A stretch of 64,000 bases of DNA from Erinaceus europaeus (lineage: Eukaryota > Chordata > Mammalia > Eulipotyphla > Erinaceidae). This document shows, one piece after another, positions 45,042-55,110 of the stretch (within the stretch, counting starts at the first letter, position 1; every line of letters starts with the position of its first letter). The stretch lies in NCBI RefSeq assembly GCF_950295315.1, contig NC_080179.1, positions 73,613,174 through 73,677,173 on the forward strand, in the 5' to 3' direction. Below the pieces are notes generated by a model. The model saw only the letters and a program-made list of their open reading frames with translations. It searched no databases and was not told the DNA's origin. The translations under genes and the position numbers were made by a program.

Positions 45042-46924
45042 AGCAACAAATGCTGGAGAGGCTGTGGGGACAGAGGAATCCTTCTGCACTGTTGGTGGGA
45101 ATGTAAACTGGTCCAGGATCCCTGGAGAGCAGTCTGGAGAACTCTCACAAGGCTAGACATAGACCTTCCATATGATCCAGTAATTCCTCTCCTAGGACAT
45201 ACTCCAGGGACTCCATAATACCCAACCAAAAAGAAATGTGTACAGCTATGTTCATAGCAGCACTAATTTGTAATAGCTAAAACTTGAAAGCAACCCAGGT
45301 GCCCAACAACAGATGAGTGGCTGAGAAAGTTGTGGTCTATACAGACAATGGAATACTATGCAGCTATTAAGAACAATGAACCCACCTTCTCAGACCCATC
45401 TTGGATGGAGCTAGAAGGAATTATGTTAAGTGAGCTAAGTCAGAAAAATAAATATGAGTATGGGATGATCCCACTCATCAACAGAAGCTGAGAAAATAGA
45501 ACAGAAAGGAAAACTAAAATCAGTATTTGACTAAATTTGGAGTAGGGCACCAAAGTAAAAAACCTGGGTTAAGGTTGAGGGTGGATGTTCGGCTTCACAG
45601 GGCAGGGATGGGGGAGGGGATGAGACAGTCTTTTGGTGGTGGGAATGGTGTTTATGTACACTCCTATTAATTTGTAGTCATATAAATGACTATTTAAGTA
45701 ATATGAGAGGGGGGAAATTGGTTAAATGTCTCAAACTTTTTAAAGCACAGACTGACTCTTTTTAATACATAGGCTGAGTCTTCAATATGTTGACTCTCTT
45801 AAAAGTTTAGACCAGGGAGAACAGAAGTAACTGGTGGCATAGCTATATACAAATAATGTCAAAGGACATAAATTATGGTGACGTTGTGTATGATACATCA
45901 AATCCTAACAAAGGGATATTTCAAAGTTAACCCAATTGCCAAATAATATGATTATAGCAATAACTATCTATTGCCTTCTTAAACCCTAAGCAGGAACCTC
46001 CCACATCCTCCTTAGAGCCTATATTTCCCCAGTCCTGGAACCTCTAGAGTGGGGCTCACTTTCCTGCATGCTTCTCTCAATTCATAGCAAATGATATTAC
46101 ATCTGCTGACCCCAACCTAATCAACGAAATGAGTACTACCTCAGCATGTTTCACTTCAGACTGTGTCCAGGGATGTCAAGCATGGAATGTCAACCCTTCA
46201 CCCTCATTACTCGGGTGAGACCTTTCCTTTCATAGGATTCTCTAATTCCATTCCAGCAGGTTCAATTCCTAACAAAATCCCAAAACCTAGGTATAGACCA
46301 GGTCCTGTAAGATAGGGCATATGTTCACATGTATCCATAAATTAGGGCAACATATATACCTGAAAGCACAATTACACAACAGTCTAGAATGAGTCAGTAT
46401 GAAGTTCATAATGAAATAGTGTCTACTTAGACCTAGATACCCTATTTCCTATTATACTTTCCTCACTCACTCCCAAAGTAACTTTATCAAAGCAAGGGCT
46501 GAAAACCCTGAATAAGGGCAAGAGACTGGCATACTTCAACGATGACTCTTTCTTTAGTCACTATCAGGCCACCCCATCAGCTGGGGCCCTAACTGGGGAG
46601 GCCTGAGATTCCCAAACAGACTTGATGGGCCTAGACCTTGAATAAATCCCTCTCTCCATTGTTACCAGTCATTTCTATCAGGAACAACACAATAGACCCC
46701 TTTGTGGGCCCTCATAGGACCTTGCCTTCAACTTGGATCAACAATGGTAGAGAATGTTCCATCCTCTGAAGGGAGGATGGACAACATACTCTATGCTACA
46801 CCTGAGGAAGATGGATCGATATTAGGATACACAGTTCTGGTGGTGGGAATTGTGTGGAGTTGTACCTCTCTTTTCCTATGGTTTAGTCAATGTTTCCTTT
46901 TTATAAATAAAAAAAAATATTTTA
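45042..46924 (+). mobile_element. 5'-truncated L1: ORF2 C-terminus plus long 3' UTR
   Basis: Starts with GCAACAAATGCTGGAGAGGC, passes the ORF2 end (AATGGAATACTATGCAGC near 45347) and a ~1.4 kb 3' UTR, and ends TTTTTATAAATAAAAAAAAAT. It ties the recurrent 3'-UTR block to L1. AGAAATATGAGACAAC occurs at 45026-45041 and again at 46926-46941 as its TSD. Confidence 0.88.
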
Positions 46925-46942
46925 AAGAAATATGAGACAACT

Positions 46943-47332
46943 AGGGGCCTCAGTCTTGCTTGGTATAAGCCACCAGTTTCCAGATGCTACCATGTTGCTA
47001 ACCAGACTTCCCTGGACAGATGACCCCACCAATGAGTCCTGGAGCTCCACTTCCTCAGAGCCCTGCCCCACTAGGGAAAGAGAGAGACAGATTGGGAGTA
47101 TAGATCGACATGTCAACACCCATGTTCAGTGGGGAAGCAATTACAGAAGCCAGACCTTCCACCTTCTGCACACTATGTTGACCCTAGGTCCATATTCCCA
47201 CTGCTTTAAAGAATAGGAAAACTATCAGGGAAGGGGATGGGATACGGAGCTCTGGTGGTAAAAACTGTACCCTTCTTATCCTATGGTCTTGTCAGTGTTT
47301 CCATTTTATAAATAAATAAATTTTTAAAAAAG
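46943..47332 (+). mobile_element. L1 3'-UTR insertion with perfect 18-bp TSD
   Basis: 5'-truncated copy with the same 3' end. AAGAAATATGAGACAACT at 46925-46942 and 47333-47350; the left copy is also the right TSD of the preceding L1. Confidence 0.93.
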
Positions 47333-47350
47333 AAGAAATATGAGACAACT

Positions 47351-47587
47351 TAAAGTATGAAAGGGGAGAAAGAAATGGATAGAGTATGTTCAAGAACAGT
47401 TAGACCAGAACAGTTTAAAGAAGACTTTCTTAGATTTTTTATATATAAATTATATATGTAACATTTTTATGTATAAGTCAGATGCATATGATCCTCTCTA
47501 TCTTTTTAAACAGTATCATTTTCTCTCTAGCACCTTTTAATATTTCTTTAAAAAAATTTTTTCTCATCCTTCATATTAGATATAATA
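47351..47587 (+). mobile_element. Host L1 inter-ORF remnant
   Basis: AAGACTTTCTTAGAT near 47440 parallels L1 inter-ORF sequence at 63622. It continues the L1 of 44540-45041 past the two insertions. The last ~100 bp are unassigned. Confidence 0.5.
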
Positions 47588-47784
47588 CCTTCTGGTACCT
47601 GAACTGGAGTTGGTATATTGCACCAAAGTAAAAGACTCTGGGGTGGATGGGGGGAGATTACAGGTCTAAAAAGGATAACAGAGGACCTAGTGGGGATTAT
47701 ATTGTTACGTGGAAAACTGAGAAATGTTATGCATGTACAAACTATTGTATTTACTGTCAAATGTAAAACATTAATCCCCAATAA

Positions 47785-47832
<48 letters not shown>
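47588..47832 (+). mobile_element. L1 3' end (second 3'-UTR type) with (AT)n
   Basis: TATTGCACCAAAGTAAAAGACTC, GTTATGCATGTACAAACTATTG and ACATTAATCCCCAATAAATAA match the young L1 end at 39345-39540. The tail is an (AT)n at 47789-47832. Confidence 0.85.
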
Positions 47833-47834
<2 letters not shown>

Positions 47835-47919
47835 TGTGGTTCTTTAGTTTGGTATTTGTGTTCAAAGATTTTTGTTGCTATAGTTTCTAACTGTTACCAA
47901 ATGACTTACGTTTCTCAGA

Positions 47920-48009
47920 AAGATAGACAGATAGATAGATAGATAGCTAGATAGATAGGTGATATGTGGTAGGTAGGTGATAGTAGATAAATGTTAGATG
48001 ATGATAGAT

Positions 48010-48056
<47 letters not shown>

Positions 48057-48149
48057 GAAATGTGGTAGGTAGGTGACATATAGACAGACAGACAGACAGA
48101 TAGATGATATGTGGTAGGTAGGTGACAGATAGGTAGATAGGTAGGTAGG

Positions 48150-48197
<48 letters not shown>

Positions 48198-48330
48198 AGG
48201 ATGGATGGTAGATAAATGGTAGAAGATGATGATAGATGATAAATGATAGGCAAATGATAGATGAAAATGATAGACTGATAGATGATAGATATAGATGGAT
48301 AGATAATAGATGATGATGATGAAGATGATA
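47920..48330. repeat. Complex (GATA)n satellite with higher-order unit
   Basis: GATA/GACA/GATG tetranucleotides, including long pure runs near 48005-48055 and 48148-48196. The segment ATGTGGTAGGTAGGTGA recurs three times (near 47964, 48060 and 48109), giving a larger repeating unit. Frames through it are artefacts. Confidence 0.95.
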
Positions 48331-48343
48331 AATATGTAGATAC

Positions 48344-48632
48344 AGGGAGTCGGGCAGTAGCACAGCTGGTTTAGCACACATGGTGTGAAGCGCAAGGACT
48401 GGTAAGGATCCTGGTTCAAGCCCCCAGCTCCCCACCTGCAGGGGAGTCGCTTCACAGGCGGTGAAGCAGGTCTGCAGGTGTCTGTCTTTCTCTCCCCCTC
48501 TCTGTCTTCCCCTCCTCTCTCCATTTCTCTCTGTCCTATCCAACAGTGACACCATTAACAACAATAATAACTACAACAATACAACAACAGGGCAACAAAA
48601 GGGAAAATAAATAAATAAATATTTTTTAAAAT
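48344..48632 (+). mobile_element. SINE-A short-tail copy in the GATA tract
   Basis: Near-complete element; ATATGTAGATA flanks it at 48332-48342 and 48633-48643. GATA-like sequence resumes after it, to about 48800. Confidence 0.95.
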
Positions 48633-48643
48633 ATATGTAGATA

Positions 48644-49220
48644 GATAATAGATTATATGGAGATAGATGATAGAACAGATAGATAATTAGTAGATGGTAA
48701 AGAGATAATTGAGAAATGATGATAAAGATGATGGGTAGAAAAATGATAGATATATGAGAGACAGTGGTAATAAGTAGATAATGGATCAGTCAATCAATAG
48801 ATAATAAGTAGATTCATGAAGGGGATCCACTAAAAAACTTAAAAAGCCATTCTGGGTGGTATGCTTACTCATTTAAAAAAATCCTGTCTACAATCAAATA
48901 TATGCTGTTTCCATAGAAATAGGAAAGAATAGAAGTAAAAACAGGAAGGATAATTCTGAGAATAAAATCCAAAAGTCTGTTCCTTCTCAAACTGAGCAAG
49001 ATGAAAACTTAAACATTTTTAGTAATAAAAACTCTAAAACTATTGAGTTTCACAAAGCAGAAATTACAATAAGAGGTTTCACATGATGGTTTAATTTTTC
49101 ATAATTTTGTATTTATTAGATAGGAGGGAAGTAAATTCACCTTACTGAGGTAAGCAATACCAGAGTTAATGTGTTTACTGTCTGTACAAATGTGGAGTAG
49201 AAATTCCTCCACTACCCACA
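48644..49220. other. Decayed GATA repeat, then single-copy DNA
   Basis: Imperfect GATA/GATG repeats to about 48810; AT-rich unassigned sequence afterwards. No gene. Confidence 0.6.
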
Positions 49221-49371
49221 AAGTGCCTCACTTGGATAGTGAATTGCTTTGTCTTGTGTGCCACAGAGGTTCAAGCCCAGCTCACACCACAGTGAAGAAG
49301 GCTTCAGTGTTTCTTTTTCTCTTTTTCTTCTCTCCTTCTCTCTCTCTCTTCATATCTCACTGCCTCTACCT

Positions 49372-49407
<36 letters not shown>
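49221..49407 (+). mobile_element. Diverged tRNA-like SINE with (TA)n tail
   Basis: CACTTGGATAGTGAATTGC head, GAGGTTCAAGCCC B box, CT-rich body and a (TA)n tail at 49375-49407. The head resembles 19931-19950. Confidence 0.65.
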
Positions 49408-49410
<3 letters not shown>

Positions 49411-49839
49411 TAAATTTAAAAATTCCTCTAAAACACAGGCAATAGTGATATACAAAAATGTATGAAGCTAGGGGCAACACTACACTTTAAAATAAAAGTG
49501 CCTTTGCAATTGTACCTAATAAGCTTGACAACCTAGTAGAATGACCTAAATAAGGCACCTTAAATTCTTCAGTCAAGTATTTATTATTTATCCCTAGACA
49601 TCTTCCTCTCCTACCCCTGATCACTTCCCTCATTCACTCTATCCATCTGATTAATTATCCAAGAGATAGTAAATAAGGTTTATTCTTCTTTTAATCTATT
49701 CTGACAAGGCATCAGTGTTATTGTCACCAACTGACAATCTTTAGAAGAAAAGACTGACCAAAAGATATTCTGACAAAATGTACATTTTGCTGTCTCAAGT
49801 CTAGACTCTGTAAATCTAATATAGGCTTGGATGTAACAC
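49408..49839. other. No gene recognised
   Basis: AT-rich, stop-dense; no repeat recognised before the L1 3' UTR edge. Confidence 0.55.
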
Positions 49840-49875
49840 ATGGCACCAGAGTTCCATATCCCATCCCATCACCTG

Positions 49876-50318
49876 TGTTGTTTTCGACGGGTTATGTTGT
49901 TTTCGCCGGGCTGGCTTCACGGGCAGGTAACAGACGACCAGGGACTCATGGCTGGGTTGTAGGCAGTATCTCTTTATTCATGCAGGACGCAGCACAATCT
50001 AAGACGAGCTAAGTTAAACTCAAGGTACAGTACTCTAAAACTCACAATGCTGTCTTTATATATACTTGCCAAGTAAGGTGGAAACAGGATGTGACATAGA
50101 GAGGGTGGAGAGAAAAGTGACTGGTGAAAATCAGAGTGTGACAAGGAGGGGGCGGAACAGGCGAGAATCCTATCACTGAACCACCAATGCCCTGGAGGGA
50201 GTGCTTTATGTAAATGTAAAAGTGATTTATGTAAATAGACCAAAGCTTTGGATCAGTAAATCCCTATATAGGCATATGGTTAAGCAGAAGCCAGGGGGAG
50301 GTGGCATACTACCCAACA
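49876..50318 (-). mobile_element. Solo LTR with 5-bp TSD and an embedded tRNA-Gly half
   Basis: 443 bp, minus strand TGTTGGGTAG...GAAAACAACA. The TSD is ACCTG at 49871-49875 and 50319-50323. TATATAAAG lies near 50055-50064 and AATAAA at 49973-49978, so U3-R-U5 order is clear. U3 holds a 33-nt tRNA-Gly-like block (50158-50190). The U5 end contains two spaced CGAAAACAACA motifs. It is a retroviral solo LTR left by recombination; a 5-bp TSD fits ERV3/ERVL or some other lineages rather than ERV1 (4 bp), but the internal sequence is lost and the family is unnamed here. Confidence 0.92.
50158..50190 (-). other. tRNA-Gly(GCC) 5'-half sequence within LTR U3
   Basis: On the minus strand it starts GCATTGGTGGTTCAGTG and ends TTCTCGCCTG. 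It matches the first 33 nt of mammalian tRNA-Gly(GCC) at 31 positions, differing at positions 18 and 22, and stops in the anticodon loop. It includes the A-box region but no B box follows. The tRNA reference is from memory. Confidence 0.88.
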
Positions 50319-50836
50319 ACCTGAAAACTTTCTAATTCTTTATCCCTCTGGGAGTACAGACTCAGAATCATTACAAGGTGCAGAAGATGGATACTGTAGT
50401 TGCTTCTCTGCTGAACATGGACATCGGCAGGTCAATCCATACTCCCAGCCTGTATCTATCTTTCCCTTCTTCTTCTTCTAGTGGGGCAGGGCTCTGGAAA
50501 GAGGTGGGGTTCTAGGACATATTGGTAAGGTCATCTGCCCAGGAAAGTCAGGCTGATGTCATGGTAGCATCTGAAACTTGGTGGCTGAAAGAGCATTAAG
50601 ATAGAAAGCAGAATAAAAATTGTTTAATTATCAGAAACCTTAAGGCAAGAATATAGCAGATAAGATTTGGAGTCTCCATTTTGGAAAAAGCCAGTAGGTC
50701 TATTTTAAGTATATTCCAAAGGGCTTATGACTTTACTAGTTTTTGGCTGAGAGCCCCACAATTAACAGGCAAGTAGACCAAAGGTCTTGTCTGGGGAGAC
50801 GCTGTCAGAGTTGGCAATAGGAATAGAAAGTTGGGC

Positions 50837-50985
50837 AGGGGTAGATAGCATAATGGCTATGCAAACAGATTCCTATGCCTGAGGCTCCAAAGCCCCATGT
50901 TCAATTCCCTGCACCACCATAAGCCAGAGCTGAGCAGTGCTCTGGTAAAATAAATTTGAAAAAATAAATAAATTTGAAAAAAAAA
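50837..50985 (+). mobile_element. SINE-D copy with TSD
   Basis: GGGCAGGGGTAGATAGCATAATGGCTATGC head, ATGTTCAATTCCC B box and CCAGAGCTGAGCAGTGCTCTGG end with an A-rich tail. GGAATAGAAAGTTGG and GGAATAGAGAGTTGG border it (near 50819 and 50990). Best copy of the D family here. Confidence 0.88.
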
Positions 50986-51330
50986 AAAAGGAATAGAGAG
51001 TTGGATCAGGGCAGAGAGTAGCTCCCAGATATGGGGAAAGTATATGTGTTGCTAACTATAAACCCCATCAATCTGATCTGGGGCCCATAGTCAGCACAGG
51101 AGCCTGTGTTACCTCTGCATCCCTGTAGGTCTGAGATCAATGCTGTGGTCACGGCTAGGGGCATTCTAGGCTGCACTCATTACAGGACCCGTCTTCTTCG
51201 AGTGGAAGAGTTTGTTGAACCAACCCCCCATGGAGAGTGAGGCAGTCCCGACCACTGTTGATGCACATTGAGGACAAGGTCCTGTAGAGGCCCACAAAAG
51301 GGTCCACTATGTTGTTCCTGATGGAGTTGA

Positions 51331-51549
51331 CCAGTGACAGTGGAGAGAGGGATCTGTTAGAGGCCAAAGTCCAGCATATTTATGTGAAATCCCAAGAGTC
51401 CTTGATTACGGCCCCAGATGATGGGTGGCCTAGTACTGACCAAAAGAGCCATTGTTAGAGTGAGCCTGTCTCTTGCCCTTATGCAGCTTTTGTCCTCCTT
51501 ACTTTGTCTGACAAGATTAGCCTTGGAGTGATTGGGGTTTTGTTTGGAT
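51331..51549. other. Unassigned
   Basis: No gene; may be further L1 3' UTR or flanking single-copy DNA. Confidence 0.4.
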
Positions 51550-52085
51550 TTTTTTTTTTTTGGCAAGTTCATTTAAATCAAATCTCTAGATTCCACATAT
51601 CAGAGAGACCCCCTGGTATTGTCTTTTATATCTTTACTAATTTTGATAAACATAATCACCTCCAGTTCCATCCATTTTGTCCCAAAGGACAAAATATCAC
51701 CTTTTTGGTTGCAGAGTAATGTTCCATGGAATATATATCCCATAACTTCTTTAGCCAGTCATCTGCTGATGAACATTTAGGCTGCTTCCACAGTTTTGGC
51801 TACTGAACATAGGGGTGTATATATCCCTTTGCATTAGTGCTTAAGTGTCTATTGGATAAATACCTAAAAGTGGCATTACTGGATCATAAGATAATTCCAT
51901 TTTTATTTGTCTAAGGACTCTCCATACAGTGTTCCAAAGGTGCTGTCCTACATTTGTATTCCCACCATCAACATAACAGAGTTCCCTTTTCTCCACAACC
52001 ACTCCAACACCTGTAATTTCCTGGTTGGTGAAAGCCATTTTCTCAGGTGTGAGTGCCCCTAATTTCTGTTGACTGTCTCTTTTGA
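51550..52085 (-). mobile_element. Old L1 ORF2 C-terminus/3' UTR
   Basis: Minus-strand landmarks: the VLRQIKMELSYDPVMPLLGIYP frame at about 51850-51940, plus GGTTGCAGAGTAATGTTCC and CTAGCCAGTCATCTGCTGATG-like sites. Diverged, frames broken. Confidence 0.8.
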
Positions 52086-52597
52086 TGTGCAGAGGTATTT
52101 AGTTCATGTAGTCTAACTTGATTTTTAATTTTTGTTGCTTGAACTTTTGATGTTAAATCTAAAATGTCATTGTTGACACCAATGCAAATGAACCTTACCC
52201 GGATGACAAGATTTATTGTTTTGTGTACATATTGGAAGGAAACTAAATTCTGACTAAATATGTAATAAAATCATATGCACCAAAAAAGCAATAAATTAAA
52301 TGTCTATTCTGTTAAGCCAGACAGTCATGCCATATCAACAGCGTTAGACTAGCAAAGGCAGGTGTTACCCATTGTGTTTATGTAGGGAAATTGTGAGGAT
52401 GTGGTTGAGCTCGGCAGGGCTCACAAAGCACCCTGCATTCCTGATACTATGGCCTATCTACATAATCATTGTTTTGCCTGAAAGATCCCCACCCATTCCA
52501 CTCCTTTGATCTATCTTCTTTCTACCCTCAAGACCCTCCCTGCCTGAAGAGTATTTTAAATCCTACCAGTTAAAACCCTCACAACAGTTGCTAAGGA
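52086..52597. other. Single-copy DNA; possible second LTR fragment at 52440-52597 (+)
   Basis: ATAATCATTGTTTTGCCTGAAAG at 52461 resembles the start of the LTR at 36959 (TTTAATCATTGTTTTGTCTG), and AGTATTTTAAAT at 52550 could be a decayed TATA region. The rest is unassigned. Confidence 0.4.
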
Positions 52598-52602
52598 AGT
52601 TC

Positions 52603-53030
52603 TGTCGGGCTGAGCTTCATTGACGGGAGACAGACGACCAGGGACTCATGGTTGAGCTGTACGCAGTATCTCTTTATTCATGCAGGACGCAGCGCAATCT
52701 ATACCAAGCTAAGCTAAACTCTAAACTAAAAACTACAATCTTGTCCTTATAAATATACTAGCCCAGTAGGTTGGGAACAGGATGCGACGCAGAGAGGGTG
52801 GAGAGAAAAGTGACTGGTGAAAATCAGGGTATGACAAGGAGAGGGGGCGGAGCAGGTGAGAATTCTACCACTAAACCACCAATGCCCTGGAGGGAAGGTG
52901 GTGCTTGTTAACAGAGGTTATGTAAATAGAATGAAGCGGTTATGTAAATAGAATGCTGTGTTAAGCTGGGGGGATTTAAACCAAATGAAACAGAAGGGGT
53001 TTTTAAAAGCAGAATTAGAAGATACCAACA
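52603..53030 (-). mobile_element. Solo LTR, second copy, with 5-bp TSD and tRNA-Gly half
   Basis: 428 bp, minus strand TGTTGGTATC...GCTCAGCCCGACA. The TSD is AGTTC at 52598-52602 and 53031-53035. TATA region 52747-52757, AATAAA at 52673-52678. Same family as 49876-50318 through R/U5 and most of U3, but the outer U3 and the U5 tip differ, so it is a different subfamily. Carries the 33-nt tRNA-Gly-like block at 52853-52885. Confidence 0.92.
52853..52885 (-). other. tRNA-Gly(GCC) 5'-half sequence within LTR U3 (second copy)
   Basis: 31 of 33 positions match tRNA-Gly(GCC), with transitions at positions 13 and 29. These are not the positions changed in the copy at 50158-50190. Confidence 0.88.
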
Positions 53031-53035
53031 AGTTC

Positions 53036-54388
53036 CTACCTTTCCAGCCTCATTTTGCCTTTCTCCGCCCCTTTCCAAGCCGTTTCCGTTTCCAACTTGC
53101 CACTTCCTGGTCTACCTTTAAAACCCGTGGCTATCTGATCAATAAGGACATTGCCTTGCCTTGTGTCACGTGTTTGGTTCCTGAGTCATCTCCCTCGTGT
53201 CACTGAGTGAGTAGCAGCCCAGGATGGCTCTGGTCACGTTCTCTCCAACCCAGAGAGTACACACCCAGGAAGAGACACCCCCACGCTAGCCCAGCATTCT
53301 ACTGCTTATGAATACCTTGAAGTGGCCCTGGCTACAGGGCCTGTGGGCAGAACATACATTTCAAGCATATGAGAAGGAAGCAAAGAGCCTCGTGTTGCCT
53401 GGTCCAGCTAACTGGACAGTCAATGGTCACAAACTCTCAGTGACCTCCTTCAACACTACATAATGGGATCATTGGGGAAGCATGTTACTTCCATTTACTT
53501 AGTTTCCTAAATGAATTCTTACAGATCTCTAAACAAAACAAAAACAAACAAACAAACAAACAAAAAACTATGAAAGGATAAAGGTTAGGAGACATTTCCA
53601 AGGCATAAAATAGTTGGTATATTCAAGCTAAGTGTTTCAAGAGTTCCCAACAGCCACACTGTAGATGGAGTCAGGTAGAGGAAAGGATATACACAAAGGT
53701 ATTTCAGGAGAAATGTTTTCCTCATTAAAGAAAACAGGCAGCACTGCCAGCATCAACCCCTGAGGAGGCATCTCACTCACAAGCCCCCTACAGTTACTGC
53801 TGCTGCTCTTCCAGGCACCTTAATGCCCTGGTGTGTTTCAGTTCTGCTGTTCTATTTGATTCCAACACTGATGGTGGGTAGGAAGACAGACTGGTAATTG
53901 GGGGACATGTGTGAATGAACATTAAGCTATGTCTTTAAACTGTAGTGTGAACTAGCGTTTTCATAAATTTCAGTTTTTAGAGGTTTCTTCACACCACTGA
54001 ACTTTATAGGAAGACAGGTTTAACTAACAGAAACCAAAGTTTGTTGAGAATTATCAATTTCACCTGGAATTTTGTCAATGTCACCGCAATAGAGAAGAAG
54101 TCTGTAGGGTCCCAGTCTTTAGTATCTTAAGATGAAGTTTCTTTAAGAGGAGACCTCAGATTACTCCCTACATGCGAGTAGCCTCTTCTCTCCCTCTCTA
54201 GCCAGAAAATAACCCTTTAGATATATGTATGGTATCAAAGTAGCATATTATTCTATAATGCAAAATAAAGCTTCAAAATTCTAGTTCTAATACATTGCTG
54301 GTAAAGAGTAAAAACATGGTAGACTGAATTCGGAAGAATTGCAGATAATAAATACTAATCAGAAAATATTAGCATACAGTCTGTATTC
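53036..54388. other. No gene recognised
   Basis: Starts with a moderately GC-rich stretch (53040-53350; CCGCCCC, ETS-like CTTCC motifs) next to the LTR. The remainder is unassigned, with an (AAAC)n run near 53537-53567. I cannot support an exon. Confidence 0.5.
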
Positions 54389-54404
54389 AAAAAGTCAAGA
54401 GTTG

Positions 54405-54516
54405 GGAAATGTTATGCATGTATAAACTACTGTATTTACTATCGAATGTAAAACATTAATTCCCCAATAAAGAAATTTTTTAAAAAGGGAATAAATAAGT
54501 AAGTATATATTTTTTT
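54405..54516 (+). mobile_element. Chimeric L1-3' end / SINE-tail insertion with 16-bp TSD
   Basis: 112 bp: an L1 3' end (GTTATGCATGTATAAACTAC...TTCCCCAATAAAG) runs directly into AAAAGGGAATAAATAAGTAAG, the SINE-A tail. AAAAAGTCAAGAGTTG (54389-54404) and AAAAAGTCAGGAGTTG (54517-54532) flank it. Confidence 0.8.
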
Positions 54517-54721
54517 AAAAAGTCAGGAGTTGTTAGTAAACTTCTATAGGGAATTTCTAATTGAAAGCATACTTGGGGATTAAACCAGTGATGTTGATTA
54601 ATCTTTTTGTTCAGTTTGGAAATATGGTCAAATATTTTTCTTAGATACACCATTGCATCACTGTGACATATTTATTGCTTAATTCTATAAATTTATGATA
54701 TATTTGATTTAAAAACATAAT

Positions 54722-54983
54722 TTTTTTCCACCAGGGTTATTGCTGGGGGCTTGGTGCCAGCATTAAGAAACCACCACTCACAGTAGCCTCCTCCCCACCT
54801 CACCCCTCACCCCCTTTCTATTTGATGGGGCAGAGAAATTGAGAGGGGAGGGAGAAGTAGAAAGGGAGAGAGAATGATAAAACCTGCAGACCCATTTCAA
54901 TGCTTTGGGGGAGCACGTTTCCCAAACCCAGGTAGTAGCACACAGCAATGTGTATACTCTACCTGGTGTGCCACAGCCTAGCC
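54722..54983 (-). mobile_element. Diverged SINE, A-long/B-like
   Basis: Minus strand: CCACCAGGGTTATTGCTGGGGGC tail remnant, purine-rich body, CCCAAACCCAGG B-box region and CTACCTGGTGTGCCACAG head. Confidence 0.7.
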
Positions 54984-55007
54984 CCCACCCCAAAACACAC
55001 ACACATT

Positions 55008-55110
55008 TTTTTTTAACCAGAATACTACTCGGGTTTATGGTGGTGCCTGGATTTCGATTCAAAGTTTCACGTGTGAAAGTCATTTTTGCATGACCATTAT
55101 GCTAGCTCCC
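55008..55110 (-). mobile_element. SINE-D copy, diverged
   Basis: CCAGAATACTACTCGGG, TATGGTGGTGCCTGG and GTGTGAAAGTCATTTTTGCATGACCATTATGCTAGC match the reverse-strand D unit. Confidence 0.65.

Larger units (their letters stand above)
49840..51330 (-). mobile_element. L1 3' UTR hosting an LTR and a SINE
   Basis: Minus-strand L1 3' UTR: CACCAGAGTTCCATATCCC left of the LTR continues as TTCTTTATCCCTCTGGGAG right of it, then AGTGGGGCAGGGCTCTGG, GCTGAAAGAGCATTAAG and AGTAGCTCCCAGATATGGGG. Interrupted by the LTR at 49876-50318 and a SINE-D at 50837-50985. Confidence 0.8.

Noticed and set aside
45480..46914. The recurrent 3'-UTR block as an independent LTR or SINE family
   Set aside because: It is continuous with L1 ORF2 at 45042-45480, and copies share a 3' end with variable 5' truncation, as expected of L1.
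47915..48564. Long minus-strand frames with SIYLSIYL repeats
   Set aside because: Translation of GATA tetranucleotide repeats.
53040..53350. GC-richer stretch beside the LTR as a promoter/CpG island
   Set aside because: CpG density is low on inspection and no exon or TATA/initiator arrangement is evident; left as unassigned.
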